In this document: piece after piece, positions 12,715 through 24,512 of the stretch
How positions within the stretch are numbered: the first letter of the stretch is position 1
How the letters are laid out: every line of letters starts with the position of its first letter
Origin: Gnetum montanum
Taxonomy: Eukaryota; Streptophyta; Gnetopsida; Gnetales; Gnetaceae
Reading direction: 5' to 3'
NCBI GenBank assembly: GCA_015680685.1
Contig: MNCI01001846.1
Location: 270,388 to 334,387 of the forward strand
DNA length: 64,000 nt
The notes under the pieces: generated by a model
Told to the model about the DNA's origin: nothing
The model's input: the letters and a program-made list of their open reading frames with translations, nothing else
The model's database searches: none
Program-made: the position numbers and the translations under genes

Positions 12715-12770
12715 GATATCATGTACGTGATGTATCGTATGCAATATCGCATCCCCACCACCTATAAATA
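12715..12770 (+). promoter_or_regulatory. Candidate internal promoter of element B ORF2
   Basis: 12715-12750 is a decayed copy of the palindromic GATATCGCG/CGTACG array found at 59286-59322 in C, followed by TATAAATA at 12763-12770. The spacing and order match the LTR promoter of the same family. The sequence between it and ORF2 ends in a pyrimidine-rich ATTGCAG just before the ORF2 ATG. Confidence 0.65.
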
Positions 12771-12775
12771 GATCA

Positions 12776-12805
12776 CCCCCCCCCCCCCCCCCCCCCCCCC
12801 CCCCN
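12776..12805. repeat. Poly-C run with an N, likely sequencing artefact
   Basis: 29 consecutive C are followed by an undetermined base. The corresponding place in element C (59342-59365) has a mixed GC-rich sequence, GGTACCCCGCCGC. The run is therefore probably a collapsed or misread stretch. Confidence 0.7.
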
Positions 12806-13256
12806 AGCGTCATTTTGTCATTCACATGGGGGGAGTTTTTGAAATTTTTCTTTGTGACTTGTGCTTGAGTGACCCTTGCTTTTCTCACCATATCTTGCTC
12901 GCTAATGCTTCGATTTTCCTTCCGTTTGAACCTGCTTGCACTCGGAGTGTTCAGCTTAGTCGTGGGGGAGGGACACTTGCCAAAAAGTGCTCAACTTTTT
13001 TGAAATTTATCATCACCAAAAGGACATCATTTAGGATAATTAACTCTAACACTTAGCATAATTGTGCCTAAAACTCATTTAATCCCCAGGTATACCAAGA
13101 AACTAAAATGGAAACCACCTAAGTCACAAGACTCATTATTACAAACTTTTGGACAAGGTCACACGTGATAAAATAAGATCATTAATTAAGGCAAGTAGTA
13201 AGGTATAACTTAACTTCAAAAAAAACCTTACTAACACTTGGTCCATGTGATTGCAG

Positions 13257-16022
13257 ATGGCCCCAAAACATGGACAACAGGAGGGACCTGCTCAAGGTGA
13301 AAAGAAATGATCTCAGAGAGGTGGAATACAAGGTCCTGCTGGACAACATGTAGAACAAGAGGAGCATTCATTCAGCATTCATTAAGATGAACCTCCTACT
13401 GGATGGTCTGGATAGGTAGAAGGAGGAGCTACTGCAATGCCTGAATTGGGACAACAACTCACGTTGCCCCAAGATTGTGTTCAGGCTATCCATGAGAAGT
13501 CCACATTCGTTGCGATGATTGTGGAGTTGAACTTTGAATCATTCACAAAGTTCGCTCCTGAGGCTGTTAAGGATCACCTCAAAGGGTCTCCATGATGGCC
13601 TATCCTCTCTAAAAATAGTGCCTGGTACCTAGGAGAGACATACCAATTTTGGCACAATAGGGAGCAAGGCACCACTGTTAATATTTGTGGTGTAATAGTT
13701 GACTTCTCTACATAGGCCATTTCGGAAGTGTTAAACCTTTCGAATATAGGGCCCTAGGTTGCTTGGTTATCCACTCATTCAGACCTTGATGTGTGAAAGA
13801 ATTGGTTAGAGAAGGCTTATGGTAGAGGTAAAGCATTTGGTGAATTAATGACGGAAAAGAGGGTTTACTTCAAAATTGGGACATATCACCTCTTCCCCAC
13901 AAAGGGTTTAAAAAGAATATCGACGTATGCGGCTAGAGGATGTGCAGTGTTGATGGGAAAGGTTAACTCTAACCTACCTCATCTATATTTGATGGAGATC
14001 CTAAGGTGTTTCGAAGAACGAAAGATAGGGAAGATGGCATTGCTTTTTCCTTGTCTTATCAAAAAGCTTTGCCAACATGCTAGTATTTGGGGATACACCA
14101 ATGACATCCTTCGAAAAGCCCAGATTGCTTCATATGCTGAATTACTAAAGGTGCCAGCTCCAAGGAAAAGCACTAGCAAAGAGCTGGGATCAAAACAAGA
14201 AGAAGAATAGATGGTTGGACCCAATCAACCTCCAACCATGGGTCCTAGCCAACAATAAGAAGCAGGGCCTAGCATAGGCTAAGATCATCTGCCACCGCTG
14301 CAAGACTACAAACCATCGATGAGCCATCTTAGGGCCATCGTTGAGATGGTTAGTTGGGGAAGTCGTGATGACACAAACCTCTTTTGCATCATCGATGATG
14401 CCATCCAACCTACAGTTTCATTGGATTGCACAAGGTGAAAAGTATCCATTCACATAGGACGAGGGGAAAGTAAATTGTCACAACAGATCTCAGGAAACGT
14501 GGCATCATTTCAGGTGTAGTTAGAGACTGGTGAAGGGGCCACCATGGTGGTCATGTAACACCAAAATTCCCTAGGAGCTATAGAAGTGGTCGCTAATCAC
14601 ATCAAAGAATCCTTCAATATAACTGTTGTGCCACCGGTAGATCTCACAGGAGCACAGGATGCTCAAACTTTGGCTGGAACCTCAATGACTCCTGTGGAAC
14701 ATGAGGATGTGCTTGATCAATTGCTTTAAACAGGGTAAGTAATGATGTCCCTATTTGACATCCCTTAGGATGTTACAGCAATTCAATTAGACCTCATTTT
14801 CACAAAGGGGAACCTGGGCTTATCCAAAGTGAGGGCCAAGTATGCTGAAGCTAAAGTGCATAAACTACAAGAGCAGCTCATGGCCTTACAAGAAACGCAG
14901 TGGAATCCTCTGCAATTTGTTCCTGCAAACTAACTAGAAAACTTTAGAACCAAGCAACTAACCAAGTTAATCGTAGAGAATAAAAGGGTGGTGGATGAAA
15001 AGGAGAAGGCTGTTTGAGATGCCTCCATAGCACAAGCGCAAACCCATGCGCATCTTAAGGCACTCAAGGCCTTACAAGAAGAAAACAAGCAGCAAGTTGC
15101 AGACAACCTTCGGTTGACCATTGTAGAAAAGCAAAAGAATGTTTTTGATGAACACTTTCATCAGTTACGAGAAAAATTCATCTAGGTCAACCGAGACGTA
15201 AGCCGTTTAGCCAGAGAAAATCAAACCCTCTCAATGGAGAAGGTACGCGGCATTCATCAAAAGTTAGCGATTGAGATAAGCGCATGGCAGAATAAGGCTA
15301 AATGACATGAGAAGCTAAAGAAGCACTTCCATGATCAGGTGGGGATGTATAAATAGGTCCTTGAAAAGGAGATCCATATGTCCATTGCCCAAATCAACAC
15401 TATCAGTGCTCAACACACTTATTGGCGGGCCATATTGGACACATATGCCCTCACCCACCAACCGAAAGTTAAAAATTGAGACCTACAGATTCAAGACTTG
15501 ATAGAGTACATGGAGTTAGCAAACCTAAGATATGCCAACCTTGCCATGTTAACAACATGGTGCCCAAGGTCAAAGCTCAAGCAACAGGTAGCAACCACCC
15601 ACATCAAATACGAAGTTGAATTTGCAGAACGTAAGAAGCTATTGGAAAAATTGGATGTTGCAAATTCTGAACTTGAGATGGTAAAATCTAGCTACCAAGG
15701 ATAGAAAGATGTTGCAACTGACTTGGCTCGACAGCTAACAAACCTTCATGAATACAACAATAAAGCCAGAGCCTATGATGAGGAACGACGGGTGTTCACG
15801 GCTTAGTACGTCAAGGCCAACCAAATGTTTCTGCAACTACCCTGTCCATGGGAAGTGCCAACTCCATCAAACATTGGAACATTAGCATATATGGCATGAG
15901 ATCCTCGGATCGAAGAGGAGAAGCTCCAAGCCATACTTCAACATCATCAAGCTTCAAAGCCTGGAGCACATGACAAAGGGAAAGCACTAATAGAGGAGCC
16001 ACCACCACTAGGAACTACATGA
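13257..16022 (+). pseudogene. ORF2 (coiled-coil ORF) of element B
   Basis: The ATG at 13257 directly follows a splice-acceptor-like ATTGCAG and opens a frame of about 920 codons, ending at TGA 16020-16022. The protein is colinear with ORF2 of C: a Gln/Gly-rich N-terminus, a globular domain (FAPEAVKDHLKGSP, TVNICGVIVDFS, YFKIGTYHLFPTKGLKR, GCAVLMGKVN.NLPHLYL, LLFPCLIKKLC), a hinge rich in Gln/Pro, and a long coiled coil (about 14700-15800). It contains many in-frame stops. Several are single C-to-T changes compared with C (CAG to TAG, CAA to TAA, CGA to TGA), as expected from deamination of methylated cytosine in a silenced element. The copy keeps the 5' coding end with ATG that C has lost. 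Confidence 0.85.
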
Positions 16023-16187
16023 GTTCCAAATTTTTGTAGTTGTAGTATATTCTGTGTGTTGTCTCTATTTTGTTTTCTTCCTACACTGTGGCATCATCCC
16101 ATTTCTTTTTCCATCTAATAATCCCATACCTATCCACTATGTAATCACTGTAACTCAATCACAAGTTTTTATTCAGCCGTGGGGGTA

Positions 16188-16966
16188 TGATGAGACACGA
16201 TATCGCATACGCAAAATCTCAGCCTATTGCCAATTATATAAATAAGAGGTGACTCTCCCTTATTTGACAACATAGATTATATTGTAGCTAAACTCTGGTA
16301 GTTTGATCCCTCCAAAGATAGATTATTTTCCCGTATCTACCAGCAATGTGGTGAATGTAATTGTACGACATCCTTTATTCAAGTGTGACATACTTGGACA
16401 CGCACATGACCAGAAATAAAGATTGAGATTACTTCATCATTGCAGCATTCACTTTGTTTATTTATTTATTTAATTATTATTTACTACTTTCCTAGTTAAT
16501 CTCTCTCACCCTTATCTCACGTTAAAACATGGAATGAGTACGACTTGATTACGAGCATTTAAGTGTGACTACTTGGTAACCCAGTAGTGTACCTAGGATC
16601 TACGCGTGGTAATCCCAGTGGTAGTTATGCACGAAGTCCAAGATGTGTAAGGATAATCAAGGAATGGCTACTCATTGCACTTAGGCTAGATTATATTTTC
16701 TCTTACCCTTTCCTCCTAGCTTAGTTAATATTACCTTCTATTACCTTCAGGAGTAGCATTAGATTAGGAATCACATCATACACCTCACTCAGGACTAAAC
16801 CATACGTGACAAATATAATACTAGTCCAGGTGGGAAGACAGCGAACTGCGACCTAAGGTTAATGATCTAGGTGCCACAACTAGTTTGTCTGCAGAGTTCG
16901 ATCGGATCACGCGTGAAAACGCTCATATTCATATGGTTGAATGTAGGGGTATCTCACCACTCATCA
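16188..16966 (+). repeat. 3' LTR of element B
   Basis: It starts TGATGAGACA after the polypurine tract and ends CCACTCATCA. TATAAATA is at 16237-16244; only short remains of the GATATCGC array are left. It is followed by the target duplication AAGGT. Confidence 0.9.
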
Positions 16967-18109
16967 AAGGTCATAAGAAGTCCCTTGTGGAATTTGTGGT
17001 TAAAATGACCTAAGAAGTTCCATCCTCAATCCAAACCAAAACTATCTACTTTTAGTGACTTCGCCTCGTCACCCTAAGATCAATCCATCTAGTTGAGACA
17101 TAAGAGTGCTTCCACAAAACAACCACCATTCCACAAAGAAAAGAAAAGAGAAGTAAAAAGTGAGGAAGAGAGGACCTTAGTTAGAGGGGATCTTCAAGCA
17201 TAGGTGCATGTCATTCAAGTCCCATAACTAATGCTAGTAGCTCGTTTATTTGTCCAAGGGGGCTGCTTTGAATTTCTATTATTTTTTTTATTTTATTTTT
17301 CTTTTTTTAAAATGAAAACCACACCATCCAAGGACTTACTCATGTCAAAGGGATGTGCTTTAAATTCCCATCATTTTTTTATTGGATGGGAACCACACCA
17401 TGTAATGATGTTATTTGACTTCCTATTAGCAGTTGATATGGAATGGTAAGAAGTCTATGAAACACACTAAAGCACTCAAGAAAGTAGAAGAGTACAAAGA
17501 GCATTAAGTCCCCTTGAAGTCACACCTTTTTCAAACCTTTGAATTCTTCCTAATTCCAGAACTACCAAGGTCACCAATTGATTAAAAGTTTCTTTAACGG
17601 AAGGGGCCTCAAATTCCGAAAACAAGGAAAACCATAGAGTTTATCAAATGGTAGATGACATGGACTCACTGATTATTCCATGAAAAAAATAAACCATGTC
17701 AAAGTTATCAAACATCAAAACTCAAAAATAAAAACTAAACATTGACAATCACAACATTAAGCACAAACCATCATTAGTAAATAGCAACAATGGTACTATG
17801 TCTTATGACAATAAAGTAATTTTATTAGCAAAAATGAGGAAATATCATACTTAAATAAAACCAAAAAAAATATATATAAGAAAATGTAAAATAGTCCAGA
17901 AAGTTAAAAGGTACTAACGATGACATAAAACTAGAAAAATTTGAAAAATTAAGAATTTGTAAAATAAATAATTTGTAAAAATCAAAAATGTGAAAAAAAA
18001 AGTAGAAAAATTGAGAAGCCAATTTGATGGTTAACATGAATGGCCATATACCCATAACTAAGTTGGAAGGAGGAGATCTAAAAAATAAAATGTGGTTGTC
18101 CATTCATTG
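16967..18109 (-). other. Element A spacer between pol and ORF2 (right part)
   Basis: This continues the sequence interrupted at 8375. Phrases near 17050, 17340 and 17515 match the spacer of element F (49790, 49965, 50160). A-rich DNA at about 17830-18010 corresponds to the T-rich tract on the coding strand. No gene is seen. Confidence 0.6.
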
Positions 18110-18585
18110 AGGCAGTAGTTGCACTAGCCTATCTTGGTTCTAGGAAAGGCTTTACTTATTAGATATTGACCAACTGCTTTTTATTTGGGCTGTTAGGTTT
18201 ATAAATTATCATGGCCCCAGAGGCAAAGGTTTGATCAATTATATAAGGTCTCTCCCAAAATGTTTGGAATTTTGTCTTTTGGGGTAAATATGTGGGGTTC
18301 TAGTAGAGAACCTTGTCTATTGGTTGAAGTTTTACTTTCCAGATTCTAAGGTCATGACATTGCTTGCTAAATACCTTATTCACCTCATTCAAGGATAGGG
18401 CCACTAATTAATTTTCATCTAACATGTTAAAGTTGATTAATTTTTCTTTTTGTGCTAAACTTAGGTCAAGACTTAATTCATAAGCTATTGAAAGTGTATG
18501 GAGCTCAGACTAAATTAGGAGCATTGGAAGTTTCCCGTATACTAACTTGTAAGGAGAATAGCCATTGAACTCTTAGAGTTTATGT
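18110..18585 (-). pseudogene. Gypsy integrase C-terminal remnant, element A
   Basis: On the minus strand a frame with few stops reads the end of a Ty3/gypsy integrase: a Y.P..L.YG.LP block near 18540-18500, then LSLNEV, CHDLRIWKVKLQP and a WERPY block at about 18250. The same region in element G is at 37505-37790. The integrase core is missing, because at about 18585 the sequence switches to plus-strand gag of another element. Order on the minus strand (integrase, spacer, ORF2, LTR) shows ORF2 lies downstream of pol in A. Confidence 0.7.
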
Positions 18586-21235
18586 CCAAGGATGATTATT
18601 AGAACTAAGAGTCCATCAAATCCAACAACTAATCAAGCAAGTGGAAAAAGAAGAAGGAGAGTTGAGGAAACGCAAAAGTGTAGAAAAATATAATAGATAT
18701 TATTCCATTCATAAGAGGGAGGTTCGATTTTGTGATAGTGAGGAGGAATCATCACTTTATGAGATGGTGAACCAAAAAACCTTTTCGATTTAAAAATATA
18801 CCTCTAAAATTCTGGCTAAGGTAGATCAACTATGAAACTCTATGAATAGTAGATTTCAAGCTATCCTAAAAATTGTTGAAGAGTCTAAAGAATGAGGTAG
18901 TGATCAGTACTGCAAGAGGAAAAAGGAATCTAAACATGCTAATCAAAGAGGTAAGAGCAAAATTGCTATAGTAGAGGATGCTATAAAAACTAAATTAGAT
19001 GATGATGGTCAACATGACATCTACCAATATGAACATCCTAAAGAATGTTGTTCCATCGTGTCATACTTACAAGAATATGGGGTGTATGCTCTAAATCCAC
19101 GACTAGTAAAAAGATAAACACCCAAAAGATTGTCTTATCCTCAAGGTAATCCTAAGTAGTTCCATTAACAATAGCAATATTATCCAAGTGGAACTCCATT
19201 ACAATTGTACAAGTTGTGTCAATAGTGGTAGCAACCACAATCATGGGCACTGTCATCGCCAAGGTAGTAATACCCCTACAGGGAACTAGATCCATATGGG
19301 TATTACATTTAGCAACTCTTATCTTCACGTAAATCTTCTAGTCATGTTGCTCTTTTTCAACATCACTACTACCCTCTCAAATACTAACAAACTCATTCTC
19401 CACATTCAAGGAGGGATACCAACTTTTATCTTTATCCTCCTTCTATTCTTGCACTTATTCCTCCATCCTCAACGTAGCTATCAACTTCTCCACCCATGTA
19501 GGGTGAACTTCTTACCCAACCACAGCAAGGTAATGTTACCAAGGCTATTAATCTTCAATCGATTCATCAATTAAGTGGTTCGGACATTGGATCACAAAAA
19601 AGATCTTTTTTCTTACATAACAACCCACCTAAACCCTGACATACAACTGCAATTGGCAACAAAGCATCTCCATATCCCTTTGCATCTAATTCATTTGAGT
19701 CCCCTTGAAATGAAACACTGCCCAAAATTCATACTATTCTGCTCACACATGTCATATCTAATTAGATCCAGGCTAGTAACCTTCCTATGAAATTAGTTGA
19801 TCTTAGGAGTCCTATTATCTATTTGCAGATTCTTGGGAATGAACCATGTAAGGCTCTTCTCAATTCAGGTTTCAGTGTGAACTTAATTTCTCATTAGATA
19901 TATACTATCTAGAACCTTCTACCTTTCAAGAAGAGCAATATCATATTGGAGTTGGTAGACCAGTCCATTACTGTTCCATTGGGACTAGTAGAAGACATTG
20001 TGACCATTGTCTATGGGTGGTCCTATCTTGCTAATTTCCTAGTAATCAAGTTGAGAACTATAAGGGGGACTTCTCAATTACTATGGGAAGGGCATGGCTA
20101 AGCACTATTAATGAAAGAATGGGCATCAGAGATCTTTTCTAGGGGATATCAAAGGAAAATGCATTTCGAAAGATAGAGAAAAAGTGTGTTCCATGCATCG
20201 CATATAGCAATACTAGATGCAATTATGTGTAGAAACTTTGGTTTGTGATTTGAGCATCTATTTTCGCATGTAAGCAGTGTACACATAAGTAGATATTCAA
20301 AGGTGTCTATACATAGCAACCACAAAACAAGAGAACACCTAGTGATTGACCACTAAGCCTAAAAGTAACACAATGTGCATGGAACCTATTGAGAACTTGA
20401 CATGCACTTATGTCATAGGCATGGATGAACTGGAGCAAGTTCATCACCAACTTTTCGATAATGCAGTTGATGATACCTATTGGGAAAAGTTGGAAATTCC
20501 TAAAAATTTTAAACCCTTGAGTTATCATCTCTACTAGCTGGCATGGAATATGCATTCTTGAAAAATGGGAAGCTGGTAATAATCAATACAAATCTTGCTC
20601 CTAAACAAAAATAGATGTTGTTGAATGTGGTCAACAAATGGTTAATGACCTTTGCTTGGTCATAGCCTGATCTCACAAGGATTGATCCTAGGATATGCTA
20701 GCATCATATCTACATTAATCTAGCCATAAAGCCAAAGAGGTAGCCACAGCGGTAATTAAACCCCAAATTAAAGCATATCATTAAAGAGAAAATTGAACAA
20801 CTCCTCAAAGTTGGGTTTATCTTTCCCATTGTAGATAGTGAGTGGGTTAACACACGTGATTATGTCAAAGAAATATGGCAATTCACGAGTCTAAATTGAT
20901 TTTTAGCTATTGAATATGGTAATATTCAAGGATCATTTTCTATTGTCATTCGTTGATTAAGTGTTGGACACCCTATCTGGACATTGCTATTAAAATTTTC
21001 TAGATGATTATAGTGGCTATAACCAAATCCAAATTATGCTAGAGGACCAAGCCAAAATCACATTCATGAGTCCCTAGGGGACCTTTGCATACCGCAAGAT
21101 GCTTTTTGGTCTATGCAGTGCCCTTGCTACATTTCAACACCTAGTTTTAAGTATTCTTTAGTAGTAGATCAATAGTGATATGGAAGTCTTCATGGATGAC
21201 TTCTCTACCTATGGAGCCACATTTGAGCAAGCCAC
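18586..21235 (+). pseudogene. Gypsy gag-protease-RT fragment (element D)
   Basis: Plus-strand coding remnants run in order. First is gag from the HQIQ.LIKQVEKEEGELRKR segment (about 18610). Then comes a decayed zinc-knuckle region (YQYEHPKECC) near 19020, and a proline-rich tail. A protease remnant follows (ALLNSGFSVNLIS near 19855; the active-site Asp is replaced by Asn). An RT fragment ends at VFMDDFSTYGATFEQ, about 21185-21230. Both ends are broken: 5' at the junction with element A integrase, 3' at the junction with the NLR relic. There are many stops; it is dead. Confidence 0.75.
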
Positions 21236-21914
21236 CTGTCGAAGGGTTCTGATGCTTCAACAATCTAGCAACTATGATAATAGCTAAAGGAAGACCATTG
21301 CAATGCTTCAAAGTACTATCAATTGCAGCCTTTGCCTCTACATTACCATTAAGCTGTAGTTGTTCCACTTGAGAATGAGGAAGAAGATGTTTAACAAAGA
21401 GCTCTTTGCCATGCTTATTAGATAACAGCCACATCTTATAGACATGCACCCCAATTTGTGATGCCACCTCATGATTTCTTGTAGATACCAACACAATGCG
21501 CAAATCATGCTCAAGCAACCCAACCAATCTTAATTTTTCCATTACATTCTAGCAATAAGCTTACTCATTCCCTTGCAACTCTAACATGTCATCAAATACA
21601 ATAAGATATTTTCAATTTTTCAAAGCATCATAGATTTTCCCCTCAAGAATATCTTCACTCTCTCCTTGTGGCTCAAATCTCCCACTTTAGAAACCTCTAG
21701 TCACAACTGCTACTCTCGTAGCTTGGTCAAAACATTTAATTGTAATAGTTTTACTGTAAATGTGTGGGAAACAGAGAGCCAAATGGCAACATCGTACCTA
21801 GACTACATGTTGCAAAAGATGGGTTTTGCCACTTCTGCCCATGCCCACAATGGCCACAACTCTGTATTGTATTGACATATCAAACCTTGGATGTCTCATC
21901 TTTTGGGGATGACA
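21236..21914 (-). pseudogene. NLR resistance gene relic, NB-ARC part
   Basis: Minus-strand coding sequence of an NB-ARC domain, the nucleotide-binding switch of intracellular immune receptors. Visible motifs are the P-loop VGMGRSGKT (21822-21845; the usual GMGG is GMGR), kinase-2 YLIVFDDML (near 21600), RNBS-B-like RIVLVSTRN (near 21495), and GLPLAI (21279-21293). In-frame stops lie after the P-loop and between kinase-2 and RNBS-B. Shortly after GLPLA the reading frame runs into antisense gypsy RT (junction near 21235), so ARC2 and all LRRs are missing. The upstream half is at 27462-28098, beyond the copia insertion. Confidence 0.85.
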
Positions 21915-22204
21915 TGTTAAGTTATGTGGTGACTAATCCAACATGGGTCAAAACTAGTTAGCAGCAATGAGCAATAGTTAGCAGTAGTTACTGGTTCCAG
22001 CAGTTAGTGGTTCTGGTCCAATTTCCATTCTCTTTCGTAACAGCCCAAAAATGTTCCTGTAAGAATAATTGTATCTAGCAAAAATTATTTAATAACAATT
22101 CTCATGCATTTTCGGTGGTGTGCTTGCTTAAATGCCACACAAAGCTATGTGTGTTGCATGTGTTTTCTTTTTCTTTGGTTCTTTATCTGTTCCTGAATAT
22201 AACA
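21915..22204 (+). repeat. 5' LTR of the copia element
   Basis: It is 290 bp, TGTTAAG...ATAACA. It lacks the extra tandem block found in the 3' LTR. Confidence 0.93.
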
Positions 22205-22206
22205 AT

Positions 22207-22217
22207 TGGTATTAGAG
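22207..22217 (+). other. Primer-binding site (initiator tRNA-Met type)
   Basis: TGGTATTAGAG, two bases after the LTR, matches the plant copia primer site TGGTATCAGAG with one change. Confidence 0.8.
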
Positions 22218-22236
22218 AAACGGATTAGTGGGAGCA

Positions 22237-23060
22237 ATGGCATCCGAGGATAGGAAAGTCCAGATCGACAAATTTGATGGAATAGAATTTGGATTCTGGA
22301 AGATGCAGATTAAATATTATCTGTATCAAAAGAAGTTGCATGAACTACTGCTAGGGAAGAAGCCAGATCAAATGGATCAAGAAGATTGGAATCTCTTAGA
22401 TTGCCAGGCACTTGGTGCGATTAGATTGACATTGGCAAGAAACATCACATTCAACATTGTTAATAAGACAACCACTGTAGGTTTAATTAAAACATTGTCA
22501 AGTACGTATGAAAAGCCATCTGTTGCAAACAAGGTATATTTGATGCATCGATTGTTCAATCTGAAGATGGGTGAAGGTGCATCAATTACAAATCACATCA
22601 ATGGATTCAATACGATAATTAGTCAATTGAATTCGGTGGCGATCACCTTTGAGGACGAAATCTAAGCATTGATCTTGCTATCATCTTTGCCAGAGAGTTG
22701 GTCTGCAACAGTGACTGCTATGAGTAGCTCATCAGGTACTTTAAAATTAAAGTTGAATGATATTTGAGACTTGATTCTTAGCGAGGACATTTGCAGAAGG
22801 GAGTCAAGCGAATCCTTAGGGTCTACTCTGAATACAGAAAGCAGAGTAGGAGCTCACAACGTGGTCAAAACCATGATAATGGTAGATCGAAGTCCAAAGG
22901 TAGAGGAAAATCTAAAAATCACAGGAAAGTTGTTTGCTGGAATTGTGACAAGAAGGGTCACTTTAGAAATAAGTGTAGGGCACCAAAGAATAAGAAAAAT
23001 CACACTCAAGATGATGAATCAACGAATGCAGCAAAGGAGATTATTGTTGATGCTTTGATT
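22237..23060 (+). pseudogene. Copia gag
   Basis: The ATG at 22237 opens a gag with the typical start (VQIDKFDGIEFGFWKMQIKY). A helical core follows up to a TAA at 22663-22665, then a frameshift near 22780. A zinc knuckle CWNCDKKGHFRNKC (CX2CX4HX4C) lies at about 22938-22980. It would package the element RNA. Two stops and the frameshift prevent full-length translation. Confidence 0.88.
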
Positions 23061-24512
23061 TGCTGTGTGGACAATCCTATTGAATCTTGGATTCTAGATT
23101 CATGTGCTTCATTCCACTCCACTCCATGCAAGGAATTATTACACAATTATGTTGCAAGGAAGTTTGGAAAGGTTTATCTTGCAGATGATGAACCTTTGGA
23201 TATTGTGGGAAAGGGTGAAGTTTAAATAAAGACCACCCAGGGGATGCAATGGAAATTGCAAAATGTAAGACATGTTCCTGGACTTAAGAAAAATTTAATC
23301 TCCATTAGTCAGATGGATTTGGATGGGTATACAACAACATTTGGTGATAGATCATGGAAGATTACCAAGGGAAACTTGGTTGTTGCACGAGGTAGTAAGG
23401 TGGGAACATTGTACATGACTACAACAAAGAAAGATGTAGTTGCAGTTGCTAACTATGATGGTGATTCAGTCCTATGGCACCAAAGACTTGGGCACATGAG
23501 AGAAAAAGGTATGAAGTTGTTGGCTTCAAAGGGAAAGTTATCAAAGTTTAAATGTGATGATGTTGGCTTGTGTGAAGATTGTGTTTATGGGAAGCAAAAA
23601 CGAGTTACTTTCTAAAAGATAGGGAGGATATCACAAACTGAAAAGCTTGAACTGGTGCATTTAGATGTATGGGGGCTAGTTCCAATGAAGTCTCTTGGAG
23701 GCTCAAGCTATTATGTCACCTTCATTGACGATTCCACTAGGAAGGTATGGGTTTATTTTCTTAAAAATAAATCTGATGTGCTTGCTACTTTTAAAAGGTG
23801 AAAAGCTGAAGTAGAAAATCAGACTGGTTTAAAAATAAAATGTCTGAAGTCAGATAATGGAGGGAAATATGACAACCAAGAATTCAAGAATTTCTATTCA
23901 GAAAATGGAATCAGGATGATCAAGATAGTTCCAAGAACGCTAGAGAAAAATGATGTTGCTGAACGGATGAACAAAACCTTGAATAAAAGAGCTAGGAGCA
24001 TGAGAATACACTCTAGGCTACCAAAGTTCTTTTAGGCAAATGCAGTTAACACGGTAGCCTACCTCATTAATCGAGCACCTTCAGTTCCATTGGAGTTCAG
24101 AATACTAGAGGAGGTATGGACTAGGAAGGAGGTAAATCTTTCACATTTAAAATTTTTTGGGTGTGTCTCGTATGTGCATATTGATTCAAATGATAGAGAT
24201 AAGCTTGATCTTAAAGCCAAGAAATGTTATTTTATTGGATATGGTTCTGATAATTTTAGTTATCGTTTCTGGGATGATCAAAATAGGAAAATTATCAGAC
24301 ACAGGGATGTCATTTTTAATGAACACATGGTGTACAAGGATAGGTTCAGTTTAGAATCCAACATTGTAGGGAAGCAAGAAAAGCAATGTGAGAAGGTTGA
24401 ACTGGAAGAGATATCTGAGAGGGATGTGGATGGAATGACTCAAGCAAATCCTGGAAACAAGATAGCTGAAAATGAAAATGACGTTGCAGAAACAACCACA
24501 CCAGAGCCTTAG
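23061..24512 (+). pseudogene. Copia protease and integrase region of pol
   Basis: The protease has WILDSCAS near 23088, where copia usually has DSGA. The GAG-pre-integrase finger is LWHQRLGHM...CEDCVYGK (23470-23600). The integrase core has Asp in LVHLDVWG, Asp in KSDNGGKY, and Glu in DVAERMNKT. A conserved tail follows (SHLKFFGC, KKCYFIGY). One frame runs through, broken by stops at 23223-23225, about 23613, about 23800 and about 24034. Several correspond to a lost Gln or Trp. The catalytic integrase residues survive. Confidence 0.88.

Larger units (their letters stand above)
8376..16966 (+). mobile_element. Element B: complete gag+ORF2 gypsy-type element without pol
   Basis: Two LTRs (8376-9190, 16188-16966) flank a degraded tRNA-Asp primer site, a gag pseudogene, a spacer, an internal promoter, ORF2 and a polypurine tract (CCGTGGGGGTA before 16188). 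The 5-bp target duplication AAGGT is present on both sides (8371-8375 and 16967-16971). No protease, RT, RNase H or integrase is recognisable between gag and ORF2, and the whole layout is the same as in element C. It therefore could not have moved without enzymes supplied by another element. It is inserted in the spacer of minus-strand element A and carries many stop codons, so it is older than C. Confidence 0.9.

Noticed and set aside
12776-12805. Poly-C run as a regulatory G-quadruplex
   Set aside because: The sister element has mixed sequence here and an N follows the run, so an artefact is more likely.
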